Positions 47,020-60,251 of a DNA stretch of 64,000 bases are shown here, in pieces (the stretch's first letter is position 1; each line of letters opens with the position of its first letter). A program made the position numbers and the translations under genes. Source of the DNA: Undaria pinnatifida (Eukaryota; Sar; Phaeophyceae; Laminariales; Alariaceae); the NCBI GenBank assembly GCA_012845835.1, contig JABAKD010000020.1, forward strand, positions 6,489,915 through 6,553,914. Reading direction: 5' to 3'. The notes under the pieces are model-generated. The model saw only the letters and a program-made list of their open reading frames with translations, made no database searches and had not been told where the DNA came from.

Positions 47020-47143
47020 ACAAGTACTTATACTACGTAGTTTTCTGTAGCGCATTATCACAAGTACCAAATACTTCGTTGTTTTCTGTAGCGCTTTATC
47101 ATAAGTACCAATACTACGTAGTTTTCTGCAGCGCATCATCACT
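47020..47143 (+). repeat. Three-unit ~48-bp tandem repeat
   Basis: Three units share TACTACGTAGTTTTCTGNAGCGC and end with TTATCACAAGTACC-like sequence, spaced about 48 bases. Intergenic. Confidence 0.6.
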
Positions 47144-48214
47144 CAAGATGCCGTTTACATGTCAGCGTCCGAATAGGTAAGAGCGTTCGTTTTAGCTCGT
47201 ACCTTAAACATTTCGAGCTCTCTACAGTACGTACGCACGTATTGCACGAGCAAAGCAAAACCTCTCATAACGATGAAATTATCGATCAATGATTGGTCGA
47301 GTTCGTTCCGGTGCCTTCTGTTTTCTTTTTTAGACGACGTTCGTCCCTTGTCGAGTGGATAATTCGTTAGGGGATTGAGAAGTCAGCCTCAGCCTCGGGC
47401 GGTGCCGCAGTCCAATCATCTCGCACGCGTGTTGCTTCAAGTTCTGGGAAATTCCACCCCCACTCGGCCGCTTGCTCGGCAGTCTTCGCTCCGGCTTTGT
47501 CTGAACTGCTGCCGTCCCGTCGCATCAGCAGAGCGCTCAGCCCCGCAACAAACAAAATCAGGACTTTGCAGCAGTAGCAGCGGGCGGTGGGACAATCTAC
47601 TAGACTGTTCACAGGACACACAAAAGTAGCCCACACGCCCCAGGTAGCACTGCCCACACGTCAAAGGTAGCACAGCAATCGCTCACACTTGCCGGCAACT
47701 ATATTAACAATATACCTGGCATTTCAGAACAGGGCAAGCTTCCCCAACGAACACAACGCCGAGCGGCGTGACAGCACTCTACTCAATGCCCCCATGCACG
47801 AGGGAAAACGAAAAATTATCGCCGTTGAACGGAAGCGGCGCGAAGAACTAAACCTGCGGGAGAGGCTGATATAAATACACTATAGGAACTATATTTGCAT
47901 CGCATCGCATGCGAGCCATCCAGGCACGCATGACCCTGTGCGCGCGCGATTATTTTGACCGTACCCGAACGACTATCTGGCGCATCCAGACGCGCATGAC
48001 TCTGTGCGTTCGCAAATCCTCGCACCCGAACGACTCTCTTCGCTCGCGATTTTCCTCGCCCGTGTTACCACGTCATCAGGCCCTTCCAAGAACATGAACA
48101 GTGTCTAGAAAACGAGAGAAAAAAAACGCCATCATATCTTGGACTCTGCTACGAAGAACCCAGCTGACCACCGCACAGCACAACACAACAACCACGAGCT
48201 GTTCACACCCATCG

Positions 48215-48290
48215 CCGCCACCGCCGCCACCACCACCACCACCACCACCACCACCATCACCACCGCCGCGGCCGCAGCCGCTCCGCCCTT
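48215..48290 (+). repeat. CCA/CCG microsatellite
   Basis: A run of CCG, CCA and CAC triplets just beyond the 3' end of the DUF924-PP-loop gene. It opens all frames and produces Pro-, Thr- or His-rich shadow ORFs. Confidence 0.75.
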
Positions 48291-48429
48291 ACTCACAGAG
48301 CCAACCGTCACTAATCGCAGCGATTTGAGATGTTTTATTCGCTCCCTTCTCCAGCAGTGAGCGTACCCTCCCCCCTGAGCCCCTTACCCACGTACTTGAG
48401 CCTAACGGTAACTATCCTAGCTCCGGTTT

Positions 48430-51400
48430 CTAAAAGAGAAACGCCGTCGCGAGAGTGGGGTGGGGCCACCAGTGGAAGCCCGCGGCGTACGCGGGGATCG
48501 ACGTCTCGCCAGGCTGAAGCTCTCGCTCGGGCACCGGGCTGTTTAGCGGGACAACGCCAAAGGGCGGGGGGGGGGCGTAGGGACCGGGACGGGTGGATCT
48601 GAGCAGGGCGCGAGAGAGCGTTCCTACCTTTTGAGCACGCATCGGGATGGTCGATCTCGCATGATTGGAGTACATTTCGGCGTGCCTCTGAAATCGATTC
48701 TAGAAGAAAGACTCTTCGTCATTGTCACCCACGAAGTTATCAAGCATTTCGTTTCGTTAGTTGGTGTGGCAACCACGCCCCCAAAAAGAGCTCGCCGCAC
48801 TAGCCCGTAGCAGCGATTCCCACCCTCACGCGTGTGTCACACCTGGACTGTTAGAGCAGCGCCTGGCGTGTCCGGCACCGCGATCGTGTAGCTGATGTCC
48901 CCGCCCATGAACTCATCCATGGAGCTGAACGGAGGCCTGTTGGTGACCGCGGGCCGCCCTCGCTCCCACCCCTCCAATTCCTGGGTCGCGGAGTGCCAAC
49001 GTTGGCGGTACAAAAATTAAGCTTGGGCGGGGGGTCGTATTGTGCGGGATGAAGGCGTAGGGGTGTATCGGAAAGAAGGGTATTTCGCGTATTACCGTAT
49101 CAGCAAACGCTAGATATTGGAGCCGGGCTCCGGGGTGCTACTTCGTTTTTGACGACCGAAAGCGTCGCAGTCAAATCCCATTAATGAAGAAGTCGCACCA
49201 GTTAGCGCAATCGCGGAGAATATCACCAAAACACAAAGGAACCCGGTCTCGCCATCCGTCTCGAACGCATTCAATGCTCTGCCGCTCTTCCCCTACCTCT
49301 CTCCCTCTGTCCAGCGCGGTCGGAAATTGTGTCCGACAATGCGCGTGCAGACAAGGACGCCATTTTATCACGCAGTTTGGCCACATTCTCTTACCTTGTC
49401 AAAAATCTAACCAGAGAAGGGACCGGTTCCTCGCTACCTGGGGTGCTTCTACCCCCTCTGGGTTTAGGTATGCTATTAATAATCCCTGTCACGTCATCTG
49501 CAGCAGTTTTACGTACAACATACGCCCACCACAATTACCGCGACCAAGAGAGGGAAGATCTACGAGTCTCTACCTGCGCCACCCGGGATCACGCACAAAA
49601 AAAAAACGATCTAGACACAAGCAAAGGACTGCGGTTGATCCCGGCTCGCACCTCGGGTGTTGTGGTCTCTCCCTCGACCGTTGTGATCTTCCATGGACCG
49701 ACTTGCACGTCGGCGCCGTCGAGTGAGACAGAAGTGCCTGCCGCCTACGAAAAGGAGTCGTGTGTAAGGAGTCGTGTGTAAACGGAGAAGGCAAAAGTAA
49801 GCACTGTCTGTCAGCGGCATGCGCCCCCCACCCACCCCCACAGAGAACGCACGATACTACGCCAGGCGTGTGTTGCGCGTGCCGGAACGAGAGAGGCGAT
49901 GCCTAGACTGCTGCTACACGTTGATTCGAGTCTACCTACAGTACTTCACATGTTCCTGAAGGGCGTGGAGGCGGATCGTGCCACCACTCTTGCCCCCGCC
50001 TCCATCCCTGCCCGTTTCATTTGGTCCACAAATTGTGACTCGCGCGCGTCGTATGATGGCGACAGGTTATCTAGACAGACACACTACCGCTCCCACCCAC
50101 GAACGGGGGACGGACAGCGACCGTACCGATGTCGGCACGCGTCATCGATGTCACGCTGGCTTGCTTCGGCGACTTTCGGAAGTGCGGGCCGGAGCAAGCC
50201 GGCTCAAGAAAGGGGGCGATATCAGGCTGCACCAGTACACAGTGCGTGCTCTGTACCTCGGGCTACCCAGCTTCTGTTGCTGCCGTCGCTGCCACCGCTG
50301 CCGGTGTTGCTTGCTGCTGCTACAGTAGAGACGATTCTTGGTGATGAGGGGGAGATCGACGCGCCTTACCTTTTCGCCGTACGAGGTATTGGGTGGAAGG
50401 AAAACGCCTGTCCTGAAAACGTACAGGCACCCGTTGGTCAGGAAGCCCACGTACTCCTTTCGGAGCTCCACCCACTTGTCCTGCGACGCAGGAACAGTAA
50501 ACACAGAACACAGCGAGTAAAAACGAACGAAAACAGCAAAAATCAAAACCAAAAAGAACACACACGCAAACAAATCCGAACACCAGACGGTTTGATCGAG
50601 CCCAAGAAAGTCTATCGTGTGGGGAAGGGGGGGGGGGGGGGGGGGGGTGCGGGCTAAGCTATTGCTGTAGCGTCTGGCGGGTGCGTGGCGGTAGTGGTGG
50701 GAATAATTTTGGAGGCGGCCGTCGCTCGAACCTTGAGAGGGGCGTCCATGTCCCTCTGAAGGGTGTCCCTCACGAACATCCCCAAAGTTTTATCTCGCAC
50801 CATGGGCATCCCCATCGAATGCACCAGCTCCCTCAGCACCTCCTTCCAGAACAACAGTCCGTGGCTTCTATATGCAAGAAACACAGACGAAAAGACAAAC
50901 GTGACAAGAATGGACAAAAAGCGCCAAAAAAGACAAAGCAAATGAAAAACGAAAGGATGGGAAAAAGGTGCCTCTGACCCAGAAGGTGTTCGGCAGTTAT
51001 AGCTAGACCCAGCGCGCCGTACCCACCGCGCAATCAATCAACTTTGCACAAATCTCCACGCCGTGTGCCCGTCGTCTACCAGTTCGCGTGCCCAAGGGTG
51101 GAGGCCAACTTTTGAGAGCATACGCGCCTCTGTAGCGGGGGGGGGGTTAGGCCGAGGCTATAGACGTGCCGAGCAAAGATGGAAGATGGGCTTCCTTCAG
51201 CAAGCGCTTGCAGCGTTGCGTCAATTAAGAGGGCACTTTTTCCATACTCAAACGGGACGCCGAACGAAAAGAGGCGGATATAGCTTGCAAGCAGCGGCAA
51301 ACCCACTGGCGTGCCTTCCCCCCGAAACGAGAGACTACGTAGACAGAGCATAACACGTTACTCCTGCAATACGAAACAGCGTAAAACGTATGAAAAAGGC

Positions 51401-54400
51401 GTAGGCAAAAGGAAAGTCCCCTGGCATTATATTCAACACGGTCTCCAGACACTTCCAACGCTCCATCACAACTCATTACGGGCTTCGTGAGCCTCAGCCA
51501 CTAACATATATATATAAAGGTGGGGTGTCCGGTGACCACGAGACCAGATCAATAAAGAGCACGTACAAACACTCGCGTGAAGCCGCGGCCGTTGGAGTCG
51601 AGGATTCGTTTACTTCGACCGATCGGACCGTCGAACCCAGGGGTTCATGGGTTTCAAATCGTCTGGACCGACCATCCAGTCGAGAATGGAAAAAGCGGTC
51701 ACGCCACGAGGCTCACCTGTAAGGCTCCACATCAAGGCGCATCCCTAAGGGGTGCATGACTGCTTTGTCCCAGACAGGGCGGAACAGCTCTCGGTGAACA
51801 AGCTCCCGGAGGTCGTCCGATTCCTTTCCCACCGACGACAGGTGGCCTAGGACTCCGCTGCCGAAGACGTCTTCCATCATCGGGATCTGTTTGGAAATTA
51901 TCGTCGGGTGGAGTTTTGGTAGGCACACAGTAGGTGTTGGACTGTGTCGGAGCTTTTTTGGTCGCTGTAACCGTTGTAGGTTTATCATGTGTTGATGTCG
52001 TACTCGAAGGCGGACGTGGTGATGGTGGCGATGGTGGTGGCATTGCTGTTTCTGACGCTGTATTTGTCGTTAATATGCTCGTTGATGCTGTTACTTTGCT
52101 GAAGCGTGACCGCGGGCGATGTTTTCGATCTCAGCTGCGGTGAGATAAAAAAATCTACTGCGGCAGCGGCGTCCGAGTGACCCATTGATCATGATCAAAG
52201 TGTTTTCGTTTTTTTTCGTAGTCACCGACAGCCATATCAACTACGTTACACTCGAGCACGCGGACGGACAGACCCCCCCTCCCCCCCCCCCCCTCCCGCT
52301 AGAACAGGAGAACACCACGAACAAGCATCATCACCGCGGCGTACCAGTTGTCGGCGCAGCTTTCCCCGGGTCGACCAGGAGGGTGTGGTGTCCTTGAAGT
52401 ACGGCACCCCGAACTTGTGCGCGAAGTCGTACACGACGTCCTTCCCGAAAGGCAGCATGGGCCGCCAAACCCGAACGCCGTTCACAATATTTTCAGGCAA
52501 CATGCCTGTCACCGGCGAAGACGAAGGAGGGGGGGGGGGGGGTGTAGATGGGGTGGGAACATACCAGGTGCCTGCTAAATGTTGTGTTGAGCTATGACGA
52601 GGCCATCAACCTCGTGATTTTCGAGGAAGCAGGGATCGATGGTTCGCAAAAAAACTTATCGGATCTGTGCAGCCCGGCATCCACTCATTAAGTTGAGTTG
52701 TCGCGGTTCCATGCCACCGTTGTCTTGCGAGAAAAAATTGCAGTCGTGAACGGTCAGGTCCTACTACCGCCAGCGATCCAAAACACGCACGGGGGGATGC
52801 TGAACATCCACCAAATGCGTCGCTGAGAGCGGCTTCCACGCTTCTTGGAAGAAGCTCACCGGTGACCGAAAATCGAAGAAAAAGTACCCCACCCGTCCCC
52901 ACCCTGCTGCCATCATCACCACCACAATGTGACTCAAAGGACGAGGGGTGCCCCGTCCATTGTTCTTCCCTCGCAGTTCATACAAGAGATGAAACGCAAT
53001 TCACTACCCTGGCGACAGCAACAGCACCACCTACACCAACGCCGACACCAACACCACTACTGCCACAGCCCCGTCCCCGCCACAGCCGCTAAACAGCCAC
53101 CACCACCACCGACCTGCCAGCTCGAGAATACTGGACCCCTTGATGAGATTGGTGAGCACATTCTCCTCTACGTCCCCCTCGTGATGCCCGAACATCACCG
53201 CAGGACACCCTCTCCCCTTCATCGCCTCTTTGTACGCGTCGAAGCGGATCTCGCGAGCCATGCTCTCGTACTCGTTGCGGGCCGTCACGCCTCTGCGGAT
53301 CTGCCACTCGCCAAGCAGGCCAAATCGATCCGGGGAGGGGGGGGGGCGGGCGTGAGGAGACATAGATTACGCGAGGAGGAGGCTGCGCAGAATTGATAAA
53401 ACACGCTCATTAGGGAGTAAAAAATCATGAGCTCTCATTCTTGCAATGTCGAGAGGACGCAGCGCACGCGCGCGCGCGCAAGGGGGGGTGATACCATTGG
53501 CTCGGCGTACAGGTCAGGGGATAGGGGACGAGGGCCACCTTGAAAGGAAATTGTTTTCACGACGTCGGGGATTAGACCATGCACCTACCTACCTGTTATC
53601 AAGGGCGAGGTTGGGTGACGACATGGGGGGGCATGCGATTAAATCTACAGAAAGTGCGCTTTGCCGTATAGCATAAGTTCTATATTTTGCTGTCAGGCGT
53701 AGTGGAGGATCGCCCATATCAACCCGGCTTGTAGGATACGAATGCTGACGTACCTGGCACCTTCTCGCCCCGGTCCCGAAAATAGGCCCTTGTACGGCAG
53801 ACAAATAAACCATTATTCTTTGCTCACGACGAACACGCAAGAGCAAACAAATACAAGGGTAAAAGCAGAGGGTAAAACGTGACAGCGCGAATCTCGGGCT
53901 CCTTTGAGACGGCGCAGTACGGGACGATGCACGGGGAGCGCTTCGTCATGCATAGCCTCTATTCCTCTACAACTCGTTATCCCCGTGACAAAAAAGCAGC
54001 GTTCCGCCTCGAGCCGTGATGTATCATGAGGGTATCCCCTCTACCCCTCCCTTCCCCCTCACAGCGTACCTCTGCGATAGTCCTTTTGTAGAAAATCACC
54101 CCGTGGCGCGCGCACCACTCTTCGACGAAGTCCGCCTCTCGCCCGCTTTCGTGCCTGTTCCCGTAGTCGATGTGAATCCCCATCACTTCGAAGCCGTAGA
54201 CGGGCTTGAGGTGCACGAGGGCCAGACACAGCGCCATGGAATCGACCCCGCCGGAGAGCGAGACCGCCACCGTTCGCAACATATGCCTGCCACTGCTGTT
54301 GCTACCGCTGCCGCTACCGCCGCCGCCACTTCGGCTGCCATTGCCGTTGGTCCTGCTGCTGTCAGCAGGGGTGTAGTTGGTTGGCCCTTGGTCTCCTGCG

Positions 54401-57400
54401 GCCCCGGAAATCCGCTGACGTGCGGCCACGCCGCCTCGTGCGTCCAGAAAAACTCGCAAAACCCTGCATCACTCGCATCAGAAGTGCGCCGGGGCCGCGG
54501 CTTTCAAAAGGGGTGGCAGGCGTGGCGAGCAGGGTGACGGGAAAACTTCCACCCATGTCGAGCAAGGAGGCGGAAGTATATCTACGGAAAAAGCGGGGAA
54601 ATATGGGCACGGCGGCTCGCGCGTTCGTTTGGGGCATTCGGTGGCTGCATATTGTGACGAGTGTTGAGGGGCCGCCTGTTTGCTAGATTCGGTATTGCGC
54701 CGCGTGTCTCGACCGTTTGTTGCCGACCAAGCCGTCGACAGCTTCAGGTGTGCTTTCGCCGCCTTTGATCAGCGGCAGGGTAGCAAGCGCGGCCCCGGCC
54801 AGGCCTGCCTTCGAGGAAAATAATTTCATACTGTTGTGCGGTGGTATGATGGTTGGTGCAGGTTGCACATTGCGAAAAGCACGCCAGCACTGAACATAAA
54901 TCTGACTCAGTACACAAGAACGGAGTCACTCATTAAAAAAAACAATAGTTGTCGGTCAGGGAAAGGGTTCAGTTACAGGCTGCGCTAGGTTCGTAAAAAG
55001 CACCAAAGCGCTGGCGATGCTTGCTCCACTGCTGCATTATTCTACGGTAGAAGCATAATTGTTTCTCTCACTTGACGAGCTCATGTCTGTCCATTAGAGA
55101 AGGTTCAGGGGGGTCGAACTCAAAGTGTTCCAAGATCTCCGCCCCTTCCTCCGCCCTGTCCTGTATGCCTTGGAGTCTCCTGCATCGACGCAACAATACA
55201 ACAAAGTAAAGGATCGGTTGAAAGCATGCATTCCCCGTCCGATTGGGAGAAAACCACTTACAGCCACGGTCGACATAGCAGAACCACCGTCATCATAACA
55301 CGACTACCACCCGACGGAGCGTTCATCACAAAACTGGCCTTCGTGCGTCGTGGGCAGCATGTGATACAAGTGCACATGGTGCATATTGCGTTACATACCA
55401 ACGGAACTGCCCGTGACAGAAACGACAGAGTGACAGGCCCCAACTATGGAAGTCACGTCTCGGCGCGCTAAAGTGCTTACTCGAATTTTACCTCATATTG
55501 GGTGCTTACAACAGCAATATATGCAACTATAAGTGTGGCAAAAGGAAGGTGTCTGTGATGTTCTGAGATGTATGAAAATGAGAACGTCGCTGTTTGGTTT
55601 GCGCACTCAAAACGGCAACCGTGTTGTGTTGCCAGGGTCGTTAAATACCGCTGCCGCAAACTTGTTTCTCGCTTTGTTCTTCGCCCCACCGCAGACGTGT
55701 TATCTCAAGGCCGCTCCCCGTCCCCGCCCCACTCCCCTCCCCCGTCGCGGTCGGCGCTGGTTGGAAACGACCCTGTAAGACACACCTCTTACCGTGTGAG
55801 CTTACGTAGACAACCAGGTACCGTTTTTTTTTTGTTTTGATATCGGCGAAAACCATGCATGGCGGCCGAGTTAGACAATATTGTGCTGGTTGGTGAACCG
55901 TGACTCCGCGCAAGGGAGATGGTCGTATCGCGAAGCGTGTGTATAGTCAGGTACCAACGAGGCAGTTACATAGTATACCCCTTGCAGTCTCTTGAAGTGG
56001 TCACACCGGAAAACTAAAACAACTCGACGCTGACACTAACATGCAAGACAGCGCGCACAAGGAGCAGAAACCCGCCCCACAAGTGGTTCTTAGTAGAACA
56101 CAGTTCACCCTTCATTCGACGCGCCGAGCACTTCACGGCGGTTCACGCGTGGTGCAAGCAATGCCTGCTGGTCGGTGGAAACCGACGTGCTCTGTTCCGG
56201 CACTGTAGGGATGCGGGGGTCTATCGTCTCAAGACTACGGTCATGCATGATATGAGTACATCCCCTCCCCCTTGACACACCCGGATGCACCTTATACATG
56301 ATACCTGTTGGTCGCCTTCTTGAACCGCTGCAGGAGTTCCTCCGAATGCTGGAGGCATTTTTCCCTCGCTCCCACCTCCTCCATCACCCGCCGTAATCGA
56401 TCCTCGCTGTTGCACGAATAAGAAAACGGCCGCGAAACAACGTCTCGATGACCAACAAATAACTCTCTTCTGTAGCATAAAAGTACAGCAGTACGCTGGG
56501 GTTGGAAGGCTAGGGCGTGGCCACAAGGTGCCATTGACTATGCGGTGCAGCGCGAACCTACACAAAAACGAGACTGCCCATGAACTGGACCAAGGTCTAA
56601 TAAACAAAACGAAACGCCAAGGAAGGCTGGCAGGGCCATTTAGCATTTCGGTGCCGTGACGCCGCACGCACGATGCCGCACGCACGATGCCGCACGCACA
56701 CCCGCACTATAGTGTGCTTGCAGTTACGTCCATCCACCCCTGGTACTGCGTTAAGTGCATCCCACCGCAACGTGTGTGTGCGTGGGGGAAGGGAGGGGGG
56801 GGGGGGGGGGGGGTCGCTAGCGACACTAACCTTGGAGTGTGCCTGAGCGGCATGAGAGCGAACACGTGCTGCTCGACGGTGAGCTTCTGCTGCCACCCCT
56901 TCGCGAGCAAAGACTCCGCCAAGGGTAACGCCCGCCGATCGCACGCCCCGACCCGCTCATCCCTGTCGGCGCGCCCGCGGAAGATATGCCTGCGTGTGAG
57001 AGCGTTATGAGGCGACATCAATCGAGGGCTCAGCTTTGAGTCGGGGCCTTGTCGGAAGTATGGTAATCTGTTGCGAACAACGAGCGTGTGTGGCGAAAAC
57101 ATCCCACCATCGAGATAAACCATAGGGCCAAAGAGACGGAAAGCTGACCTGGAGAACTGGTCCAGGAGTAAGATCAGCGCCACTAGCGACCGCGGCCGCT
57201 TGCTCCACGATGACGTCAGCAAACCCGCCTCCGCCTGGAGAACCAAGTTTTCGAACCCTTCACGGAGGAGCTTGTCCACGCGGGAAATGTTATCTCCCTG
57301 GCAGTGAGATATACAAAACGGTGGATTTGCATGAGAAAAATTGGGACCGCGAGGAGGCGGGGCGCGGAACCGTGTGGAGTTTGGCCAGATCCGCGTCTTA

Positions 57401-58899
57401 GGTCGTCGGCGAATTTGTGTCTTAACCGTATCTGTTCTCGCTGTTGGCAATACGATAACTGGTATACTGAGCGGTACATAGAGTAGCAGGCTCAACGGCC
57501 TTGTTCTTTGGATCAGTACGAGCTAACCAGTACCCATCGGTAGTGTATATGTATACGCAGAGAGAGGTGGCCTTTGACTATTTTGTCGGCTTTCTGAATC
57601 TGTATCCGTGCCGAGTTGTGCGCTCAACAGTCGGTCAGAAGCACACCAGCGTAACATTGCTGAGGCCGCCGCTCGCTCGCTCGCTGTTTTTCTGCTGACT
57701 TGAGCCAGCAAGCGTCAGGAAATGGCGGCGGCGGTAGCAGCAGCATATGATATTCGCAACAGCAACAGCAGCAAAAGTAACAACAGCAGCATCAACAACA
57801 GCAACATCGGCAGCAGCTGCGGCAAATACTTGATTCTTTCGCGAGAGCTGGAAAAAGAGCTGGTGTGGCGTGTCTTTATAAGTGACGTTCACTACTTGAG
57901 GCCATAGAGCAAGTTCAATCGGCGTATTGATACTACTATTAATACTGCCGTATGGCAGTCGGGTTCAGCCCTGAGTGGCGTACAATGGTACTGCAGCAAG
58001 TCAATCAAGTTCAGTCGCGCCCGGTTTCGCGGCTGACACACACAACAACAGCAGCAGCAGACAGCAGTAATGTTTCGTCGCGATTTCCGTCCCAACGATG
58101 ACGGCAGCGCTGTGCTTTGCGCTGCCGCATGCTGCTGATAAACTGAGTGCTATCATCACTAGTACGATCGTAGCTTGACAAAGTGACCGCAGCGTGGCTC
58201 CTGCCTGAAGTTTGTTGCCTGCCTGCCAGCTGGTAATGGTACCACGCTTGAGCGCAAAGTTTCCGCGATCTACCTGGCGTACTGCTTAAACATTTGAAAA
58301 ACCAACAACGTCAGTGTCACGTATCACACCATGATGCAGCTGTAGACAACAGAGATGCCAGGCGGAACATATCCCTGAAAATTGAATAGCTACGGTACGC
58401 CTTCGAAGAACATTGACTGTTGTTGCACTCCTGGATGTTACCGATGCTTCGGTTCGTGCAAAGCACAGGCAGAATGGCATCTATGAATATAAAATAAATG
58501 GTGGGCCAACGGCACGCGTTTTCTAAACGGAAGATTGCCACGACTCTTCTAGCAGCAGCATCCCTCTCTCTAATGCAACAACTGAACAGCAACAGCAGCA
58601 CCAGGAGCACAAGAACCTGCACAGCACACCCATCATACCTGAGCAAACCATTTTGTGCGGTGATTGTCCGCAATCGAACCGTCGAACCACACCGATAACA
58701 CCCTTTCTACCTCCTCCTCCTCATCCTCCGCTTCGCGAACACCACCACGCACGACAGAAGCCCTGCTGCCGACCTCGCCGGCACGAGCTGCGCCCTTGTG
58801 CAGCCCCCTGCGATACGCGGCTGCAGCAACGACAGCAGTGCAAGGGAGCACCACAAGCAAAGTCTGCATGGCCACGGCTTTATGAGATCGGCCCGCCAT
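48430..58899 (-). CDS. DUF924 domain fused to TilS-like PP-loop ATPase
   Basis: Fourteen minus-strand exons join in phase from ATG at 58899 to TAG at 48430: 58899-58639, 57297-57149, 56989-56831, 56406-56305, 55179-55072, 54463-54070, 53300-53114, 52505-52345, 51886-51717, 50867-50732, 50480-50370, 49744-49652, 48980-48843 and 48627-48430, giving 788 residues. After an N-terminal hydrophobic stretch (MQTLLVVLPCTAVVAAAA) comes DUF924: VLSVWFDGS, ALILLLDQFSR, HIFRG, LMPLRHTPSED. The PP-loop part follows: VSLSGGVDSM (54258-54238), IDYGNRHES, RGVTARNEYESMAREIRF, FGHHEGDVEEN, VRVWRPMLPF and FWKEVLRELVHSMG. PP-loop enzymes activate substrates with ATP to AMP; TilS makes lysidine in tRNA-Ile, so a tRNA-modifying role is inferred. 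Targeting and the last exon are less certain. Confidence 0.8.
50370..54463 (-). other. PP-loop ATPase region (exons 6-11)
   Basis: Exon 6 carries the P-loop-like SGGVDS motif after a Ser/Gly-rich linker. Exon 7 carries YESMAREIRFDAYKE and GHHEGDVEENVL, the TilS-type metal and ATP-contact region. Exon 8 has WRPMLPFGKDVVYDFAHKFG and a D-T-T-P-S-W-S-T-R-G-K-L-R-R stretch equivalent to the TilS DxSN...R.R block. Exons 9 to 11 are helical and specific to the eukaryotic form. Confidence 0.75.
55072..58899 (-). other. DUF924 region (exons 1-5)
   Basis: The exons supply the landmarks of DUF924 in order: a WF motif after an acidic run, an Ala/Leu-rich helix (LVLQAEAGLL), the LILLLDQFSR signature split by a phase-2 intron, IFRG, an Ala/Leu helix (RRALPLAESLLAKGW) and MPLRHTPSED. 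The usual FGRFPHRN block was not found; instead a RRLQGIQDRAEEGAEILEH segment links to the PP-loop, which may typify the fused form. Confidence 0.7.
55935..56283 (+). repeat. Dispersed ~340-bp repeat, copy B
   Basis: Second copy of the 38702-39050 repeat, same orientation on the plus strand, inside the intron between exons 4 and 5 of the DUF924-PP-loop gene and therefore antisense to that gene. Confidence 0.65.
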
Positions 58900-59454
58900 G
58901 TCAAAACCTCCTGCTGATACTATGACGCACGTGCCTCCGCCCTGCCTAACCCGCCGATTAAAATCGAAGGTTTGCCTGTGCTCAGACTAGACTGTGGTAG
59001 CCACCAGCCGCGAAAGAGCCTCCCTGCCACGCCGCAGGTGGCGCCGTACCAAGTGCTGCTGCCGGGTGTTACTGGGAGATGAAAATATGGGCGGCGCAAC
59101 AGGTGACCTTTCGGGAATACCAAAGCGTTGAAAATGCGTGTTATTAGACCAGCGGCCAAAATAGAGTATAACCGGTGACTTTGTAGCCTAAATCGGGTAC
59201 TTTTGTATTTCAGTGACCGCAACGACAACAGGACGCCACCAGATTGGCGGCCAACGCCGGCCACCACTCGACGATCGCCACATCTCCGCCAGGTAGATAG
59301 ACGCAATTTTGGCTATCATATTGCCTCAGCTGGCGAAGTAACCTAGGTATTGACCTACCGAAATAATACAGGTTGCCTAAAAGTTGTCTCTCGCATATTG
59401 CGCTTGAATCATATACTTCACGCATTCGATGTCTGTCGCTTGCCTCTCGCTCCG
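58900..59454. other. Upstream flank of the DUF924-PP-loop gene
   Basis: About 550 bases between the start codon of the minus-strand gene and the retrotransposon. It presumably holds the promoter, but no element can be called. No coding sequence is supported. Confidence 0.4.
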
Positions 59455-59459
59455 GTACC
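59455..59459. repeat. Target-site duplication, left (GTACC)
   Basis: GTACC directly precedes the 5' LTR and is repeated at 62560-62564 directly after the 3' LTR, as expected for integrase-mediated insertion with a 5-base stagger. Confidence 0.8.
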
Positions 59460-59734
59460 TGTTGATTGTCCTCATGAACATGACGGTTATGATCCATCTT
59501 ATATCATGGAGTTCCGTATGTTGGTAAGGGATTCATGTATAAAGGTGTGTGGGGATTGTTTGGCCGGATGTTTCCCGGCATGATTTGCCATGAGCTGTCA
59601 CTCGTAGTTTTGCTCCATATGAGACCGAGTCAGGCTCGACGGCTGGATAATATAAGAGTTCTGTGTCACCGTCTGGAGTCATCACCACGCCTTCCCGCGC
59701 CAGCTACGCGTACACCTTTAGAGATGTATCAACA
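59460..59734 (+). repeat. 5' LTR of the copia element
   Basis: 275 bases starting TGTTGAT and ending ATCAACA, i.e. a seven-base terminal inverted repeat with TG...CA ends. It matches 62286-62559 with seven substitutions and one single-base indel by eye. Confidence 0.88.
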
Positions 59735-60091
59735 CACTAGTGAGTTAGTCGGTTGATTTCTATTGGTAAGCGCAGCCAAGGCCAGCCTACAGAGGTGGGA
59801 AAGAGCCATGTCAGGTCCGGGGGATTCTGGCATTACTGCTGTAGATTATTTTAGAAGAGGATATAAAACGGCTTAAGATCCAGATAGCATTGCAGAATCG
59901 GGAGAGAGAGGTCGGACTCGCTGAGGCAGCCCTGCGAGCGTCATATGCTGAAGAGGTGTATGGCCTGACTTCGTTTTGGTCCTGGCGGGTGTCGATGATG
60001 CATGACGCATTACGACTTCTCCGCGAGGAGCACGAGCTTCACGCAAATGTAGTGCGGAAAATGGACGCAAGAGTGATTTTATTCGAGGATG

Positions 60092-60165
60092 AGAGAGAGA
60101 AGAGAGAGAGCGAGAGAGAGAGCGAGAGAGAGAGCGAGAGAGAGAGCGAGAGAGAAGAGAGCCGA
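60092..60165 (+). repeat. GAGA microsatellite inside the copia element
   Basis: A run of GAGAGAGAGC units that encodes ERES repeats in the plus-strand frame open at 59890-60210. It follows a coiled-coil-like stretch and may be a relic of the gag region or later expansion. Confidence 0.7.
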
Positions 60166-60251
60166 AGCTGCGCGGTCCCAGCAAAGTCAAACATGAGCCG
60201 AGGCTGGTAGATCTGCATGGCGCTGGTGGCGACGGCGCTGGAAAGAAACAG

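Larger units (their letters stand above)
43115..48429. other. Intergenic region between convergent genes
   Basis: A 5.3-kb stretch between the 3' ends of the Wntless-lipase and DUF924-PP-loop genes. Several frames stay open for 130-230 codons (for example 44508-45197 and 45983-46603, plus strand) but they are Cys/Arg/Val-rich, overlap frames on the other strand, and show no conserved motif or splice partners. I support no gene here. Confidence 0.45.

Noticed and set aside
51070-51480. An exon of the DUF924-PP-loop gene with VPFEYGKSALL
   Set aside because: Exons 51886-51717 and 50867-50732 already join in phase at a Tyr-Arg junction, leaving this stretch intronic.
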